Below, in pieces: positions 1 to 13,208 of a stretch of 64,000 nt of DNA (its first letter is position 1; each line of letters begins with the position of its first letter). Position numbers and translations under genes: made by a program. This DNA comes from Xiphias gladius (lineage: Eukaryota; Chordata; Actinopteri; Istiophoriformes; Xiphiidae). The notes under the pieces are model-generated. The model had not been told where the DNA came from and did not search any database. It saw only the letters and a list, made by a program, of their open reading frames with translations. The DNA is taken from NCBI RefSeq assembly GCF_016859285.1, contig NC_053420.1, positions 24,596,045 to 24,660,044 of the forward strand, given 5' to 3'.

Positions 1-118
1 CCTCTCTGCGTTACCAAAGTTTTGGACCAGTGCTCATTCATTTACGCTCACAGCATAATAATAATCCTCCTCTGTTCCTCCTCAGAGCTCCTTGTCTTGG
101 CCTTGAGGGGGCACCAGC

Positions 119-3100
119 ATGAGTCAGGAGTCACTGGAGTCCGGTAAGAACTACTCTGTGAACGGCTGCGTGAAATGAGTGAGATAAAATGTTGGATAGC
201 AGGTCGGAAAGGAGCAATGTTTTCTGTGTCTGTGTGTCTGTGTGTCTGTGTCTGTGTCTGTGTCTGTGTGTGTGTCTGTGCACTCCAGATGGAGACTCTG
301 CTCAGGATGTGTGTGACTTCAACTGGGATGACTACCTGGAGGAGACTGGAACCGTGTCTGTGCCCCATCACGCCTTCAAACATGTGGGTGCTGACGCCAT
401 TCACAGCTAACACACATCTCTGGATAAGCTTGTATCAGCTACTCATAATCAATTATTAAGCTTCAGTGTAAATTGCTCACTAGGTTTCAAGTAACTGCTA
501 GTTAGTTTCAAACTGTGTAGTAAATGTGAGAGCATGGCTCAAATGCACAGAATGAGTCAGTGAGTGAAGCCCTTTATGTAAGTTGGTTCCTGAAAAATGG
601 CTTTAACAGCATCCAATCAGAAAGCAATCAACAGCATAGACACACAAGTCACAGCAGCATCACCAGCAAAACGTCTACAATTAGCAGTTTTAACACCTGA
701 TACTCAAACTGGCAGGTTGGTTTAAATTAAAACAAAAGCTAATTGTCGCATAAAATAAAAGTCTTTTCTTTGTGTACTTTTGTTAGTTGTTTTTTGTGTA
801 AAACGGAAATTACACAAAGGAAAATGTGGTTTAACTGCAACTTTTCAATGGGATTAACGCTCCACGTTTCTCCATTCTTCTGTCCCCGTCTCAGGTGGAC
901 CAGGGTCTACAGACAGGACTGACTCCAGGCATGAAGCTGGAGGTGTGCATGCGCTCAGAGGCCGACAACCCCTACTGGGTGGCCAACATCATCACCACAT
1001 GTGGCCAGCTGCTGCTGCTACGCTACGAAGGATACCAGGATGACCGGCGTGCCGATTTCTGGTGTGACATCATGACAGCAGACCTCCACCCGCTGGGCTG
1101 GAGCCGCCAGCATGGCAAGACCATGAGGGCCCCTGAGGGTGAGGCATGGCTGGGGTCAGCAGGAAGTGTTTTTTTTTTTTTTTTTTTTTTGTTTTTGTGA
1201 GATGTAATGTTTAAACTGCAATCCACCTATGGTTACTCAAAAGGCGGCATGGTGTCTTTTTTGTAGAGCTGAGGGATTACATTAAAAAATGCAGAGGCTT
1301 AACAAGCATCAGCCATGAAAAGCTGGTCTGGTCTTTTTCTGAGATCTTCAGGGACAGATGAGCAGCGGAGAAGGCACATGGTTCCAAATGCTATTTAATG
1401 GTGGAACTCAACTAAGTGATTGTACCATTGTTAAGCATAGCAAGGAGTAATGAATATTTCTGTTCTTCCGATATGCTGCTGCCATAGCTGCTCCCAGGTG
1501 AAAACGCTTGTGTTTCCCTTCTGATGTTCTGGTTTCATGTGAAATACTTTTACCTGGAAAGTTGGAAAGGGATTCAGTTTTTGATGCCAAGTGCTAAAGC
1601 AATGTTGCTTGATTAGGTTGATTATTAATTAATGCCACCCAAATTAGCACTTGATACCTGGATATGTTAATGTTTAAATAAAGATTCACGTTGTTCACAG
1701 TATGATATAATAACCTGTTACATATGAAGAATTCCTTTAGTTTTTATTTTAAAGTTGATGCTGCGATTCATGGTGACTGAGTGAGAAAGCTCAGAGTGGG
1801 GTGAGTGAGCCCATGTGGTTGTTTGGTCAATAAACTAAACGCTTGTATGTACATGTTCCACCTCAGGTGTGCGTGAGAAGCACCAGGACTGGGAAGCTCT
1901 GCTGGAAAGGGCCCTGGCTGAGGAGTGCAGCGTGCCTGCCAACCTGCTGGAATTGGTAAGGCTTGGGATCCGAGCAGGTGTCTTTCCTTACATTACACCA
2001 CACCCAGGTTGGGGCATGAGCTGTTGTCTTTGTCTCTGTCCGTGCCAAGAACAGTCTCCTCTGATGGTACTGACGATTTGACCACTTTAAGAACACGATG
2101 CTGTAAATAAAACAGTGGAGGCTTCACAATAAAGTGGTGAGGCAAGTTCGGTAAATACAGTTGACATAAGAAAAACACTAAGTTGACAGTTTTTACCCTC
2201 AGGTGATCAGAAATGTGACTCTGCAGTCTTGAGATACACACACACACACACACACACGCACGCACACACACACACAAACACACACATATATCTTTGTGGG
2301 GACACTCATGAAGATAATGCATTCCCTAGCCCCTTATGTTAACCATCACAACAAAATGCCTAACCCCTAAACCTAATTCTAACCTGAACCCTAAAACCAA
2401 GTCTTAACCCTCAAACAGCCCTTTTGAAGTTTTGAGGACCAGTAAAAATGCCCTCACTTCCCCAATATGTCTTCACTCGGTAAGGTCTATAACTCAAACT
2501 GGTCCTAACAAAGATAGAAGTACAGGTATACACACACACTCACACACACATATACCTCACAGCTGTCATGTTTTATTTTACTGTTGTTTACTTCTTGTTT
2601 TCTATCATCTTTATAGTTTAGACTTAAATCTCCAAGCATTTAGAGTGTTTGTAATTCCCATTTTGAAAGGGCAAAAAGACAGGGCCAAACCTGACATTTA
2701 AAATGTCCCTTGGAATAAATCTGAACTTGTACTGAACATGATTTTATATCTGCTTTGAAGTCTTGCATGCATAGCCAGCCTGAAGCCCCAAGTCTACAAA
2801 AAACAAGGCTCTGAGGTTTTGTTTACGGCATCAAGACTGTGCTGCTGAAAGCAAATTTGCCGTAGGAAAAGCCTGTGAAATTCTTTAGAGCCATTAGTTA
2901 ACTTTCAGTGACGGTGGTTCAGTTCTGCTATTTGGTCATGCAGTGCATTCTCTCCCAGTAGAAATTCTTTGCCTTGCCTAGGCGTGTGTTCATTTGTGTT
3001 TGTGTAAGTGTGTGTGCTACTAGCTTCTCACCCCGCCCCCCCAATTCCCCAACAGCCCCAGCGTGGCAGAGACCCAGTGGAGCTCCTGTGTGCAGGCTCC

Positions 3101-6100
3101 TATGTGGAGCTCCAGGACAGTGTTGACTCTGGGCTGGCCTGGGCTGCTGAGGTGGAGGAGAATGTCGGAGGGCGGCTGAAGCTGCGCCTGGTAGGCACCG
3201 AGGGCCTCCCAGACACACCCGCAACTGTCTGGCTCTTTTACCTACACCCACGCCTCCACCCACCTGGATGGGCCAAAGAGCGTGGCTGCACCCTGAGGCC
3301 TCCCTCAGGTCAGTGGCACTGACATGGGTCAGATTTTATATTTAGAAACAAAAGGAAGAAAGGAAAAATGATGTCTAGATCTTGAGGTTTACTGTCAAAG
3401 CAGGCATGAGTAATAGTTTCTGATGAAAGGACACAAAGAAAATTCACATGGCAATCATGGAGTGGTTACATGTCTAATTACATAGTATAACCCTTGTATT
3501 ACCTATTACGCCGTGTCATTTATATAGAAATCCTGCATCACATCTGATGTGATATTACTAATATTACTAATTATTGGTAAAAGTCTTATTATCTCATGTT
3601 ATTCCTAGGTGCTCAATCAGATCTGTTGTTTTATTGTATGTATTCACATTATGTGACATATATTAACATTTTCAAATACTTTGACAAGTGCATAGTGATG
3701 AAATAGAAGAGACTTACATTCAAAACGGAATGGTATCCCACTAGACCTTGAAATTGATTTTCCATGCAGGATTAGACAGATCATTGTTTTCAGGGCCACG
3801 ATCTGCTAATACTCTTCAAGTGTACGAAGTTTTATTAATATGCAAGATGTGAGAAGCACTGGAGGCTGTATCTCTCTCCTAACAGCTGATCTTCCTTCTG
3901 GTGCAACTACAGCTAAAGCCTTATTGATATTTAATACCAGGCTTTTCTAAAATGGGGGGGGGGGTTACCTGGATACCAATCTTTTGCAAGGTAATAAAAG
4001 AATGTAGAAATCATAGTATTAAAGGTATACCTTTAGGCAAGCCTTTTATATTGTATTATCTCATTTCATAAAATAATGGGGAAAATATGATTCATTTTTA
4101 TATCTAATGGAAGGTAAAAACCGAAGTTCAGCCTCATTAATTCTGCATGTTGTCTTGTCTAGGAGGCTGCCTGGAACCTAGTGGCCTGAGATAAGAAGTT
4201 TGTGTGTTTTGTGGTTGTGAAATTGTGGAGGACAACATTGACTGTTGTTTTTCGCTTGTTTAATTAATTGCGGGGACCTTTTTAGAGGGGTAGATAAGAA
4301 CAAGCTGACATGCAGATATAAACCCAGATATACAGGTTTGGGTCATTCAAATAAGACAGTATGCAGAATGAAATTCAGTCAGGTGGATGTTTTACCTTTT
4401 TTTTAAAAAAAAAAAATATATATATATGTGTGATAATGAAATGAACCCCCAGTCATCAGGGCGTCAGGTTTTGCTCTTCAGCACCTGATTTGTGTGTACT
4501 TGTACTTGCACTTGATGTTTCAGATCTGTTGGCACTGCGGTCAGAGGAAGAGTGGGAGGAGGTGAGACAGAGGATCAATGATCTGCCTCAGGATGAAGCC
4601 CTGACTGCAGAGTTCAGTAAGGTACTACCAACCATGCTCTTATTTGTACTTCCTGATGCAAACTTTTTTTCTGTTTATTCATCAGTTAAGATTGAATAAC
4701 TACGCATTAAGCAAAGAGTGGTGACATTCTCCAAACTGGCTGCTGAAACATTTCTTAAGAGCTAAGCTTTTGAAAGTGACTGTCTATGTATGTGTATGTT
4801 GTTTGTCTCAGGATCAGCCTTCCATCGCTGCTCATTGTTTCAAGGAAGGGATGAAACTGGAGGCTGTTGACCCGACTGCTCCTATTTCCATCAGGCCTGC
4901 CACTGTCACCAAGGTAACAGGCTTTCCTATCAAATCTGTCTCTGCTATGCTGCAATGTTTTTTCTCTTGTTTGCTATTTATTTGCCTTAGATATTTATAC
5001 TTTCTGTCTTTAGTACCAAACTGTATTTACTCTGTCGCTAAGAAATTATCACCCCACATGCTTCAACACGGCTGGAACGCTGCTTATTTGAATTGTGGTT
5101 AAATTTTGCTATTTAACCACTCAGACCAACCGATCTCTTTGACTTTGCAATCAGCTCAACACAGTCTTTAGTGTTGCCCAGAAACAAAACAGATGGTGAA
5201 AACTTCACAGCTGTCAATTGAGAATGTGTGGAAGTGTTCCAATCTCACCTCCTCTCTTCTTCAGGTGTACAGTGAGCATTACTTCCTAGTGACAATGGAC
5301 GACCTTTGTGGTATTGAGGAGTCAGAAGGCTCGGGCCGGTCCTTCCTGTGTCACAGAGACAGTCCAGGGATCTTCCCTGCTCAGTGGAGCCTCAAAAACG
5401 GGCTCCCTCTCAGCCCCCCACCAGGTCTGCTCTGTCAAACATAGTCCCTCGACAGCCACTTACTTTATCAATTATCTGTGATATCAGAAAGTAAGGAATG
5501 GCAGTGATTAGATCACTCATGCTGTATTTGCCTCTCTCTCTCTCCCTGGCTTTATTTGGTTCCTTTATCTGGACTTGCTTATCTCTTTCTGTTCGTTCTT
5601 CCTTCCTTCTTTATATCATCATGTGCAGGATATCAGGGTCCAGACTTTGACTGGGCAGATTACCTGAAACAGTGTGAGGCCGAGGCTGCTCCTCAGCACT
5701 GCTTCCCAGCTGTAAGTCAACCTGCGTTTTTCCCATGTCCCACAAAGTTCACATTGGTCAGGCTTATCAGATTCTGTCTAGACTCACGTGTAACTTGGGC
5801 TGTACAGTCATTTTGGTCTATCTATTTATTTATTTACTTATTTTGCATGAATATAATTATATTGCTGTTGTGTGAAGGCTGCAGTGGGCATCCAGAAATT
5901 GATTTAATTTTTAATAACCATTAGTAACCTGTCAGAGCTAAAACCTCCTTGCCATTACTTGGATTGCATTATCCAAGCAGCATTGTAGACCACTAAAGAG
6001 ATATTTTTTTAATGAAACAAAATAAAATCTGTATTAGTTGGTTCAGCTTGAATGTGATGTAATGTAAAGAGCAGGACCAATGACCAGATAATTCAAAATT

Positions 6101-9100
6101 TAAAAAAAAAGAGATTTTACCAATATTCCTCTAAAAGAATTGCAGCAGCCTTAAAATGTTGATATCTACCATGTTCTTGTGTAAACAGCTTGGTACATGC
6201 ACATTGCAGATCACTAGGTTCGGTGCAGTAAGAGTTCAGGACTGATCAGCCTCATGTTGGGAAACATGGCTGAGCACAGCTCAGTTCACTGCTGTGATTC
6301 ATAGTTTTTCAACAGCAGACATGTTCTCTTTGCAACCTTGGAGAAAATATCTGTTGTACACTGCACTCCCAGGCCATGAGAAATGTCTTTTACGGTAACA
6401 TTTGCCTGATAAGAGACAAAACGTCAGTCAAATTTTCCATTTGACTAACAGATTCATCAAATGCTAGTGTTGAGACCATGTGTCTGCAAGTGTGATGGGT
6501 TGCAAACCCGCTGCAAACTTTTCTCCCCTTTATCAGAGAGCGAATATGTGGCAATTTCATAGTGGATAAAAATCACCGGACACACAAACATCCACTGCTG
6601 TGAAATAGCTCTCACAAGGATTTTTTTCCCCTCTCTGTTTCCCCCACCAGGAGCAGTGTGACCATGGCTTCAAAGAGGCCATGAAACTGGAGGCTGTTAA
6701 CCCGCTGTCACCAGAGAACATTCACGTGGCAACAGTCACCAGGGTCAAAGAGCAATACATTTGGCTCAGCCTGGAAGGTGAGATGAGATACTGAAAGAAT
6801 CACTGTTTTTGAGAACATATAGTTTCATAGCGATGCACAAATAAGTAACACACCTCTCAGTCACAGCATGTTGATATTCAGCTTCTCATTTCAAAGATGT
6901 AAATAGGTAACTTTCCTGAAAGTAAATAAGAGTTTCAAACAAAGCATTTGTAAGAGTTGCAGTCAAAACCTTGATCAGATTAGATTGACGGTTCCATCTC
7001 CCTGGCAACATAGTACATCTCTGACACTAAGAAGCTGATTAAGAAAATAGGTTTTGGGGGCCTTCAAGAGGTGTACACACCGTTAAGCCATTGAAATGGA
7101 CGTGAGTGTTGACAGCACTTTGGAGTGTCTGAGCTGAATTTGGCATCCCCACCAGATTAAGAATGTAGTCTGTGGTATTTTTACCACTTGTCACTGTGTA
7201 TTGAACGGGATTTCCTAGTGACTCTGTGTGTCTGTTTGCCCAGGACTCAAACAGCCCATGCCAGAGCTGATAGTTCATGTGGACTCCCTTGACATCTTCC
7301 CTGTCAGCTGGTGTGAGACAAATGGCTATCCACTTGTCTATCCCATCAAACCCTCAGGTATACAACATGCGGAATGGGTCATCATAGTGGAGTCTAATGG
7401 TCTTTACAAATATGCAACAACAAGACTGTTACTAATGCTGTGATAAACAAAATACAGTACAGTTTTTCTTTTGTTTGTTTTTTTGTTTTTTTACCCTGAC
7501 CTCCAAATTAGTAACATATTGTAATAATGTGACTGGGAACACATTAGTCTTTCCTTGTTTTTCAGTTGAGAAAGAGAGGAAGATTGCTGTGGTGCAGCCA
7601 GAGAAACAGTGAGTATAAGAGGAAGGGTGGGGGCAGTGATTGGTTTATTGGTTTGAGTGGATCGAGTCAAACCACCTTTCAACATCTGACTCAGTTTTCA
7701 TCACTTCACAGCAGAACTCCACCGAAATCTTCGTCACCTGACACTGTCAAGCAGCAGATGGCCAGCCAGTCAGAAACAGGTGAGTGGTATGTCTCAGGTC
7801 TCACTGGGGGATGCCATACTGTGATATATTATATCTACTGACTGTCCGTGGTTGTTCCTTCATTTTGCATCCGCGTGCAGGACAGGGGAACGGGAAATAC
7901 TGCTGTCCCAAGATCTACTTCAACCACCGCTGTTTCTCGGGACCTTACCTTAACAAGGGACGCATCGCCGAGCTGCCTCAGTTCATCGGCCCTGGAAACT
8001 GCGTCCTCGTGCTCAAAGAGGTGAGAGGGCAAGGCTAGCTGTTTACTGTATGAAAACCAAAAAAAATCCTTCCCCTCAATCCTATAAGACAAGCAGTATG
8101 GTTGATGGTGATGTGTTCAGCATTATTAAGTGGCATGACACTATGGATGGCGAAGTCGTTGGGTCAGTCCATCACTTTGGTCCAGGCTGAAATACCTCAG
8201 CAATTATTGGATGGATTGCCATGAAACTATTATGCCGATGTCAGAAAGCTACTAGACTGGAGAATCGTATTGTTCTTCCACTAGTTTTGATTCCATTGAA
8301 TATTCACTTGAAACAAAAGAAATCATCATCTACCATGTGCCATTATACAGATGGATTTAGTTAACTTTAATTGAATCAAGAGCTCTCCCTCTGGTTTGGT
8401 TTCTACCATAAAATAATGTTAACAATTAATAACCAATGGCACACAATGTGGAGACCAGTAAAGGCTGCTAATCTACTACTATCAACACTTTCATTGGTTT
8501 GAGGTATGAAAGTCTGGTCTCAAAATGAATATGGTGAGTTTTTGATCTTAAAATGCTACATAGAGCCCCATTAAAGAATAAATGACCCGGCCCTCCAACC
8601 CGTAGATAACCTGTGACTGTTGCATTTCTGTGCATGTCTTGTATCCAGGTATTGACTCTGCTGATAAACTCGGCATACAAGCCCAGCCGTGTGTTGAGGG
8701 AGCTGCAGCTGGACCAGGAGAGCCGCTGGCAAGGCCATGGAGAGACACTCAAAGCCAAGTGAGTGGAAATACCATTTAGTCCTCAGATGAAAATTGTCCG
8801 CTCTTTAGAAAACCTGCAGGAATAGTATAAGTGTTCACAGCTGGCCTATTTTAGGACACATGCTAAATTAGAAATGTAATTAAATACGTGAGTGGGAATA
8901 AATATCTAGACACTGCAACCTGGAACAAGTTCCTGATACTACATTGAAGCAGTGATTTAGCCGACAGCACATGGTTTACTTTAAAGAGATCTTGTTGGTC
9001 GTAGCAACCTTGTTTGATCAAACATAACCATAATGGGAGCTTAAGTGAGTGGGAAGAGTCAGATAAATTTGCCTTTGCTTTTGAAGGCCTACCCATCATT

Positions 9101-12100
9101 TTTTCAATTTTGTATTCTGGTGAAATATGAAAAATTTATCACAATTTGTTCACTGCTCATTGGTTTTCCGCAAATATCAGGTACAAGGGAAAGAGTTACC
9201 GGGCCACTGTGGAAATCGTGCGCACTGCAGACCGTGTGGCAGACTTCTGCAGGAAAACCTGCATCAAGCTAGAGTGCTGCCCGAACCTGTTTGGACCTCG
9301 TATGGTTCTGGAGCGCTGCTCTGAGAACTGCTCTGTCCTTACCAAGACCAAATACAGTAGGTGGTTTACACAACTACAGACAGCTGATTGTTGAGCCTTT
9401 AAATGGTTTATCAGATTCTCAATGAAGACAGTGAACATAACAGCTAATGACTGATTATCAGGAGTGGATTAAAAATATGAATACATGCATGTCAATTGTG
9501 ACCTTAATTATAAACATTATTCAGACTAACTCTCACTCAGCCAAAAGCTCATTAATTTTTTTTCTTGTTTGGAGATATTCAGTTCTTTTCACTTGTGCTG
9601 CTCGTGAATACAAACTAACAATGGGTACGTTAGTGCTAAATAAAAATTCAGGGAAGCAGAGGGATGGAACTTGAAATGGAAATAACCTTCAATAAACAAA
9701 GAATAAGAGGTATAGTTTGCAGAAAATACATATGTATATCTGTGTGTCAGAATTGATATCTGATCTATTTGTCACCACAAAGTCACAGATGTGTTGACAG
9801 GTTTACTGCAGCTGCACCACAGTGTTGGGGTTAAGAAGCTGATGCAATTTGATAGCAACATACAAATGATTACTCTTTCTTTTTTGTCTATGAAGTTTTC
9901 ATATCAATTCAGACACCACATGCTCTCTACAGACCCACTTTAACAGCCTATTTAACAATACTTTTCACGTAGAGAATACATGTATTAATGAATACACGTA
10001 TTAAAATCAGTTTGATTGATTTAATTTGACCCCACTGCAAAATTCCCGCCTCTCTCAATAAAATATTAAAATATTTCAGACATGTCAGATTTAACACAAT
10101 AAACCCATTGTCTTGTCTCCAGCGTATTACTATGGTAAGAAGAAGAGTAAACGCGTTGGCCGTCCACCCGGGGGCCACTCCAACCTGGAGGGTGGAGTGA
10201 AGAGAAGAGGGAGGAGGAGGAAGAGGAGGAAGCAGCTCTTTGTCCATAAGAAGAGACGCTCTTCAGCCTCCGTGGACAACACGCCTGCTGGCTCTCCACA
10301 GGTAACACACACACATATTTTCTTCATTAAATATTACATTAAAGAGTGCATAAATTGCATCGTTTTTAAACTAACATCTTACTTTAATCAGTGCTAATAT
10401 ACAATTTAATTATTTATTTATTTCATTATTATCTTTGGCTTGCAGGGCAGTGGAGAGGAAGAAGATTTAGATGAAGATGACTCCCTGAGTGAAGACTCTG
10501 GCTCAGAGCTGCAGGACGATCTCCAGGATGATTCTGAACAATCTGTCGGGAAGTCTCAGCCCACCACGCCGTCCCCCTCCCCACCAGCGACACCCAGGCC
10601 CACACGCCGACGCCGGAAACCCCGCTCACCATCTTTTTCTGACGACGAGAACCGCCCACCCTCACCAAAGGTAATGAAAATGAATGAAGAAAAGGCGACT
10701 TCCATGCAGTATTCCATGCCCTAACAGTAAATTCTAAAAACATTTCAAAATATTTATCTTCTGTATTTTTATAGCATTGTTTCCAAACAGTAATGAATAC
10801 CTTAAAAATTCCAGCTAGTAATAAATCTTTTTACTTTTTTCATTAAATATAACTACCTCGCTCTACCTAACTTGACCCTCTCAATAACATTTGGAATGAT
10901 GTTTCCACCACATTATAATCCCATTATCCAGCTTCGAGGAAACAAAATGCTCTCTAACTGCAATTTCACTGTGACCTAGGCCCTGTTTCAGCGTTCAGTT
11001 TCAGAGTTTGTTAACCATGAGATGAGGGGAAACTCTGGGTTTTCCGTTTCAGAAACTGAGATGGCTTTAACTCTGAGTCATTTACCATGGTAACTTACAC
11101 TTTGAACCTAATCTGCGCATTGGCAGCTTTTCTTCAACAAACCCTGAGTTTCTCTGGGTTCTCTGTCTCCTCCCCTCCTGCCAAGCCTGGACAAGCTTTC
11201 TGACATGGCACTTCATTTCCTCATTCATAGAGTCGATATCAAAGCGCATATGGGAGTACATTCATTCGTAGAACTTTACACTGGGAGAAGATTAAAATCC
11301 CGATTGGACATTAGCTTGCTACCCAAGACCTATTTTATGTTACCACTTTTATGATCAGTCAGTCACCACTAAGGACAGAGACAGCGATCTCTTACATTCA
11401 GATATTACACATCGTGGCTTCATCCCCAGCTCAGAATAAAATCTACACACACTCTTTCTAACACCGTGACTCTGGACATTAAAGAAAACTGTCAGGTTGT
11501 CAGTCAGTTTCTTTGCACTGAAACATTTACCGTGCATTAATCACTGTAAATTAAAAAAAAAAATAAAAAAATCTGTGGGAAGCTTTAGATGCACAAGACT
11601 CTGATCTATGAATAATCCTTTCTCATGGTGTAATTGATCGCACCGATGGGACATTCCACATCATAGTTATCGTATCATATTGTAGATTATGTGATATTTC
11701 CGAGTGAGGGTGATTGTAGTGTGGCTGAAAAGATAACATTTAAAAACTAAACTACACGTAGTTTAAAAGTGAGTTTATGAATAGAGGCTGCATACAGTCT
11801 GAACTTGTTTTAACAGCATTTCAGTCACTATATTCAAATGTACATGTCGAAAATATATTCATTAAATGATGTTGAGCAAGAGTTTTAAATGGGAAATAGA
11901 CATCGGCAAATTTACATCAGTTTTAATCTAGATGATTTTTGCAACAGCAAAAACCAAAATCATCAGGCTATTACTGGGTCAACGTCTTACCTGTTTGATG
12001 TATATTTTCATCTTCTGCTGCCAGCAGCACTTTTTTCTCCGTCAGGTTACAGCTGAATAAATATATTTCAAATTTTAATGTAACAAACAGTAGGATTTCA

Positions 12101-13208
12101 GCTCTCTAACATCCATTAAGGAAATTAAAGTCTGCTAAATACTTTGGTCTAGTTGATTACTCTGAATAAAATGTAATAGCGTTTGCCTTTTGACTCTTTT
12201 CTTCAACTCAGGCTCTTTTACTGCTGCTGTTTTGTTTTTTTTTTTTAAGATAAATGTGCATTGCAAAACAGTAATCTTTCTAGCTCCACTGGATTAAAAT
12301 AGAAGCTCAGCTCTTTATTTATCCGTTGCCATGGTGAATCACAGTATCAGAACTCCATTGATGATTACTTTTTTCCATTAACCAGACACGCGCTTAACTC
12401 AGAGTCAACATACTCTGAACATAATTAGATTGAACTACCTCAGGTCAGCTGTTCTGGAACCGAAAACTCAAAAGTTTCACATCTCAGGGTTCATCAACTA
12501 CGAGTTCAGGGTTAGACTCGGAGTTTGGTAAACATGCTTTCCGAAACAGGCCCCAGAAATCACTCTAAACTGCTTATGTGGAAATCAACACGACTCAGAC
12601 AGCCAGGGATTCTTTTATGAATTGTTTCAGTCTGATGGCCCTCATTTCAGAATCAGTTGTAAGGGTTAAAATAAGCTGTGAGAGTTTCCGCTTTGGCTGG
12701 GAGATATCTCAGTCTCTGTCTGACTCACTCTGTCTGTGTCTCTATAGACCTCAAAGACTGAGCCTCCTCAGAAGTTGTGTTTGGACACCAGCCCCCTGGA
12801 GTGGAGCGTTACTGATGTGGTTCGCTTCATCAGAACAACTGACTGTGCACCTCTTGCAAGGATTTTCTTGGATCAGGTAGGAGATACTCAAAGACTTAAT
12901 GGCCACTCAGGATGAGAGCTCACGCCACTCTACTGCAATAAGTGCATTATACATTTGTATTGTATCCATGGGCACACATCAAAACATTTTAGACGCTATA
13001 GAAAGTTGAGCCAAAAACAAACTATATATAGAAAATGCATCTCCTATAAACTTAAATGTGTTTGTAGGAGATTGACGGACAAGCGCTGCTCCTGCTGAAC
13101 CTCCCGACAGTGCAGGAGTGCATGGACCTGAAGCTGGGACCGGCCATCAAGCTGTGCCACCACATTGAGAGGGTCAAGCTGGCATTTTATCAACAGTTTG
13201 CTACGTAG
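119..13208 (+). CDS. sfmbt1: Scm-like with four MBT domains protein 1, complete coding region, 20 coding exons
   Basis: Polycomb-type chromatin reader; the family binds methylated histone tails and acts in nuclear repressor complexes. Exons by splice sites and phase: 119-143, 289-383, 895-1138, 1867-1955, 3056-3308, 4524-4621, 4812-4913, 5265-5424, 5629-5711, 6651-6777, 7244-7357, 7566-7608, 7712-7779, 7881-8020, 8649-8758, 9181-9356, 10123-10301, 10446-10670, 12748-12876, 13068-13208. They sum to 2601 nt, 866 residues, which equals the human length as I remember it. Four MBT repeats cover about residues 40-470 (motifs [11 protein letters not shown] and [12 protein letters not shown]). A SLED/DUF3588-type block follows at about 505-640 ([20 protein letters not shown]), then a basic stretch ([17 protein letters not shown]), an acidic Ser-rich linker, and a SAM domain at about 790-860. 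The start codon lies 33 bases after an acceptor at 85, so the 5'UTR continues in exon(s) upstream of the window. SFMBT2 is the alternative; sequence and synteny favour SFMBT1. Confidence 0.95.
223..280 (+). repeat. TGTGTC/TG microsatellite
   Basis: Interrupted TGTGTC and TG units run almost to the acceptor of sfmbt1 coding exon 2 (exon starts 289), so the intron's 3' end is mostly simple repeat. Confidence 0.9.
384..894 (+). other. sfmbt1 intron, no other feature seen
   Basis: AT-rich intron with GT donor at 384 and CAG acceptor at 892-894. I see no additional gene or recognisable repeat in it. Confidence 0.7.
1139..1866 (+). other. sfmbt1 intron with poly-T tract
   Basis: Intron between coding exons 3 and 4. 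A long T run lies at about 1169-1190, shortly after the donor. Nothing else is recognised. Confidence 0.7.
2235..2286 (+). repeat. (CA)n microsatellite
   Basis: Interrupted CA dinucleotide tract in the sfmbt1 intron after exon 4, directly beside the interspersed repeat at 2288-2516. Confidence 0.9.
2288..2516. repeat. Short interspersed repeat with inverted ends, MITE-like
   Basis: The segment begins with ATCTTTGTGGGGAC and ends with GTCCTAACAAAGAT, which are approximate inverted complements. CA-rich tracts lie on both sides. The interior has degenerate AACCCTAA-like runs. I recognise this as a family common in percomorph genomes, usually embedded in CA repeats. The class is inferred, not proven. 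Confidence 0.6.
3309..4523 (+). other. sfmbt1 intron, no other feature seen
   Basis: Intron between coding exons 5 and 6. It has AT-rich sequence and short homopolymers (G run near 3954, A run and TA repeat near 4404-4425). No gene or repeat family is recognised. Confidence 0.6.
5712..6650 (+). other. sfmbt1 intron, no other feature seen
   Basis: Intron between coding exons 9 and 10 with a good pyrimidine tract before the acceptor at 6650. Nothing else is recognised. Confidence 0.6.
8143..8245 (+). repeat. Fragment of a percomorph interspersed repeat
   Basis: Contains the phrases GGTCAGTCCATCACTTTGGT and TATTGGATGGATTGCCATGA. I recognise these as the head of a repeat family abundant in percomorph fishes. 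Related fragments lie at about 45255-45610 and 55315-55440. It is within the sfmbt1 intron between coding exons 14 and 15. Confidence 0.6.
9357..10122 (+). other. sfmbt1 intron, no other feature seen
   Basis: AT-rich intron between coding exons 16 and 17. I see no gene, RNA or repeat family here. Confidence 0.6.
10977..12555. mobile_element. Non-autonomous DNA transposon with long inverted ends (PIF/Harbinger-like?)
   Basis: The left end reads GGCCCTGTTTCAG and the right end GAAACAGGCCCC; the ends are inverted complements apart from a few bases. The similarity continues inward for about 200 bases in degenerate form. For example, a GAAACTCTGGGTTTTCC-like segment at left matches the reverse complement at right, and both arms carry a CCATGG motif. 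No transposase frame is visible in the 1.6 kb. Assignment to PIF/Harbinger is from memory of similar fish elements and is tentative; no clean target duplication was seen. Confidence 0.5.
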
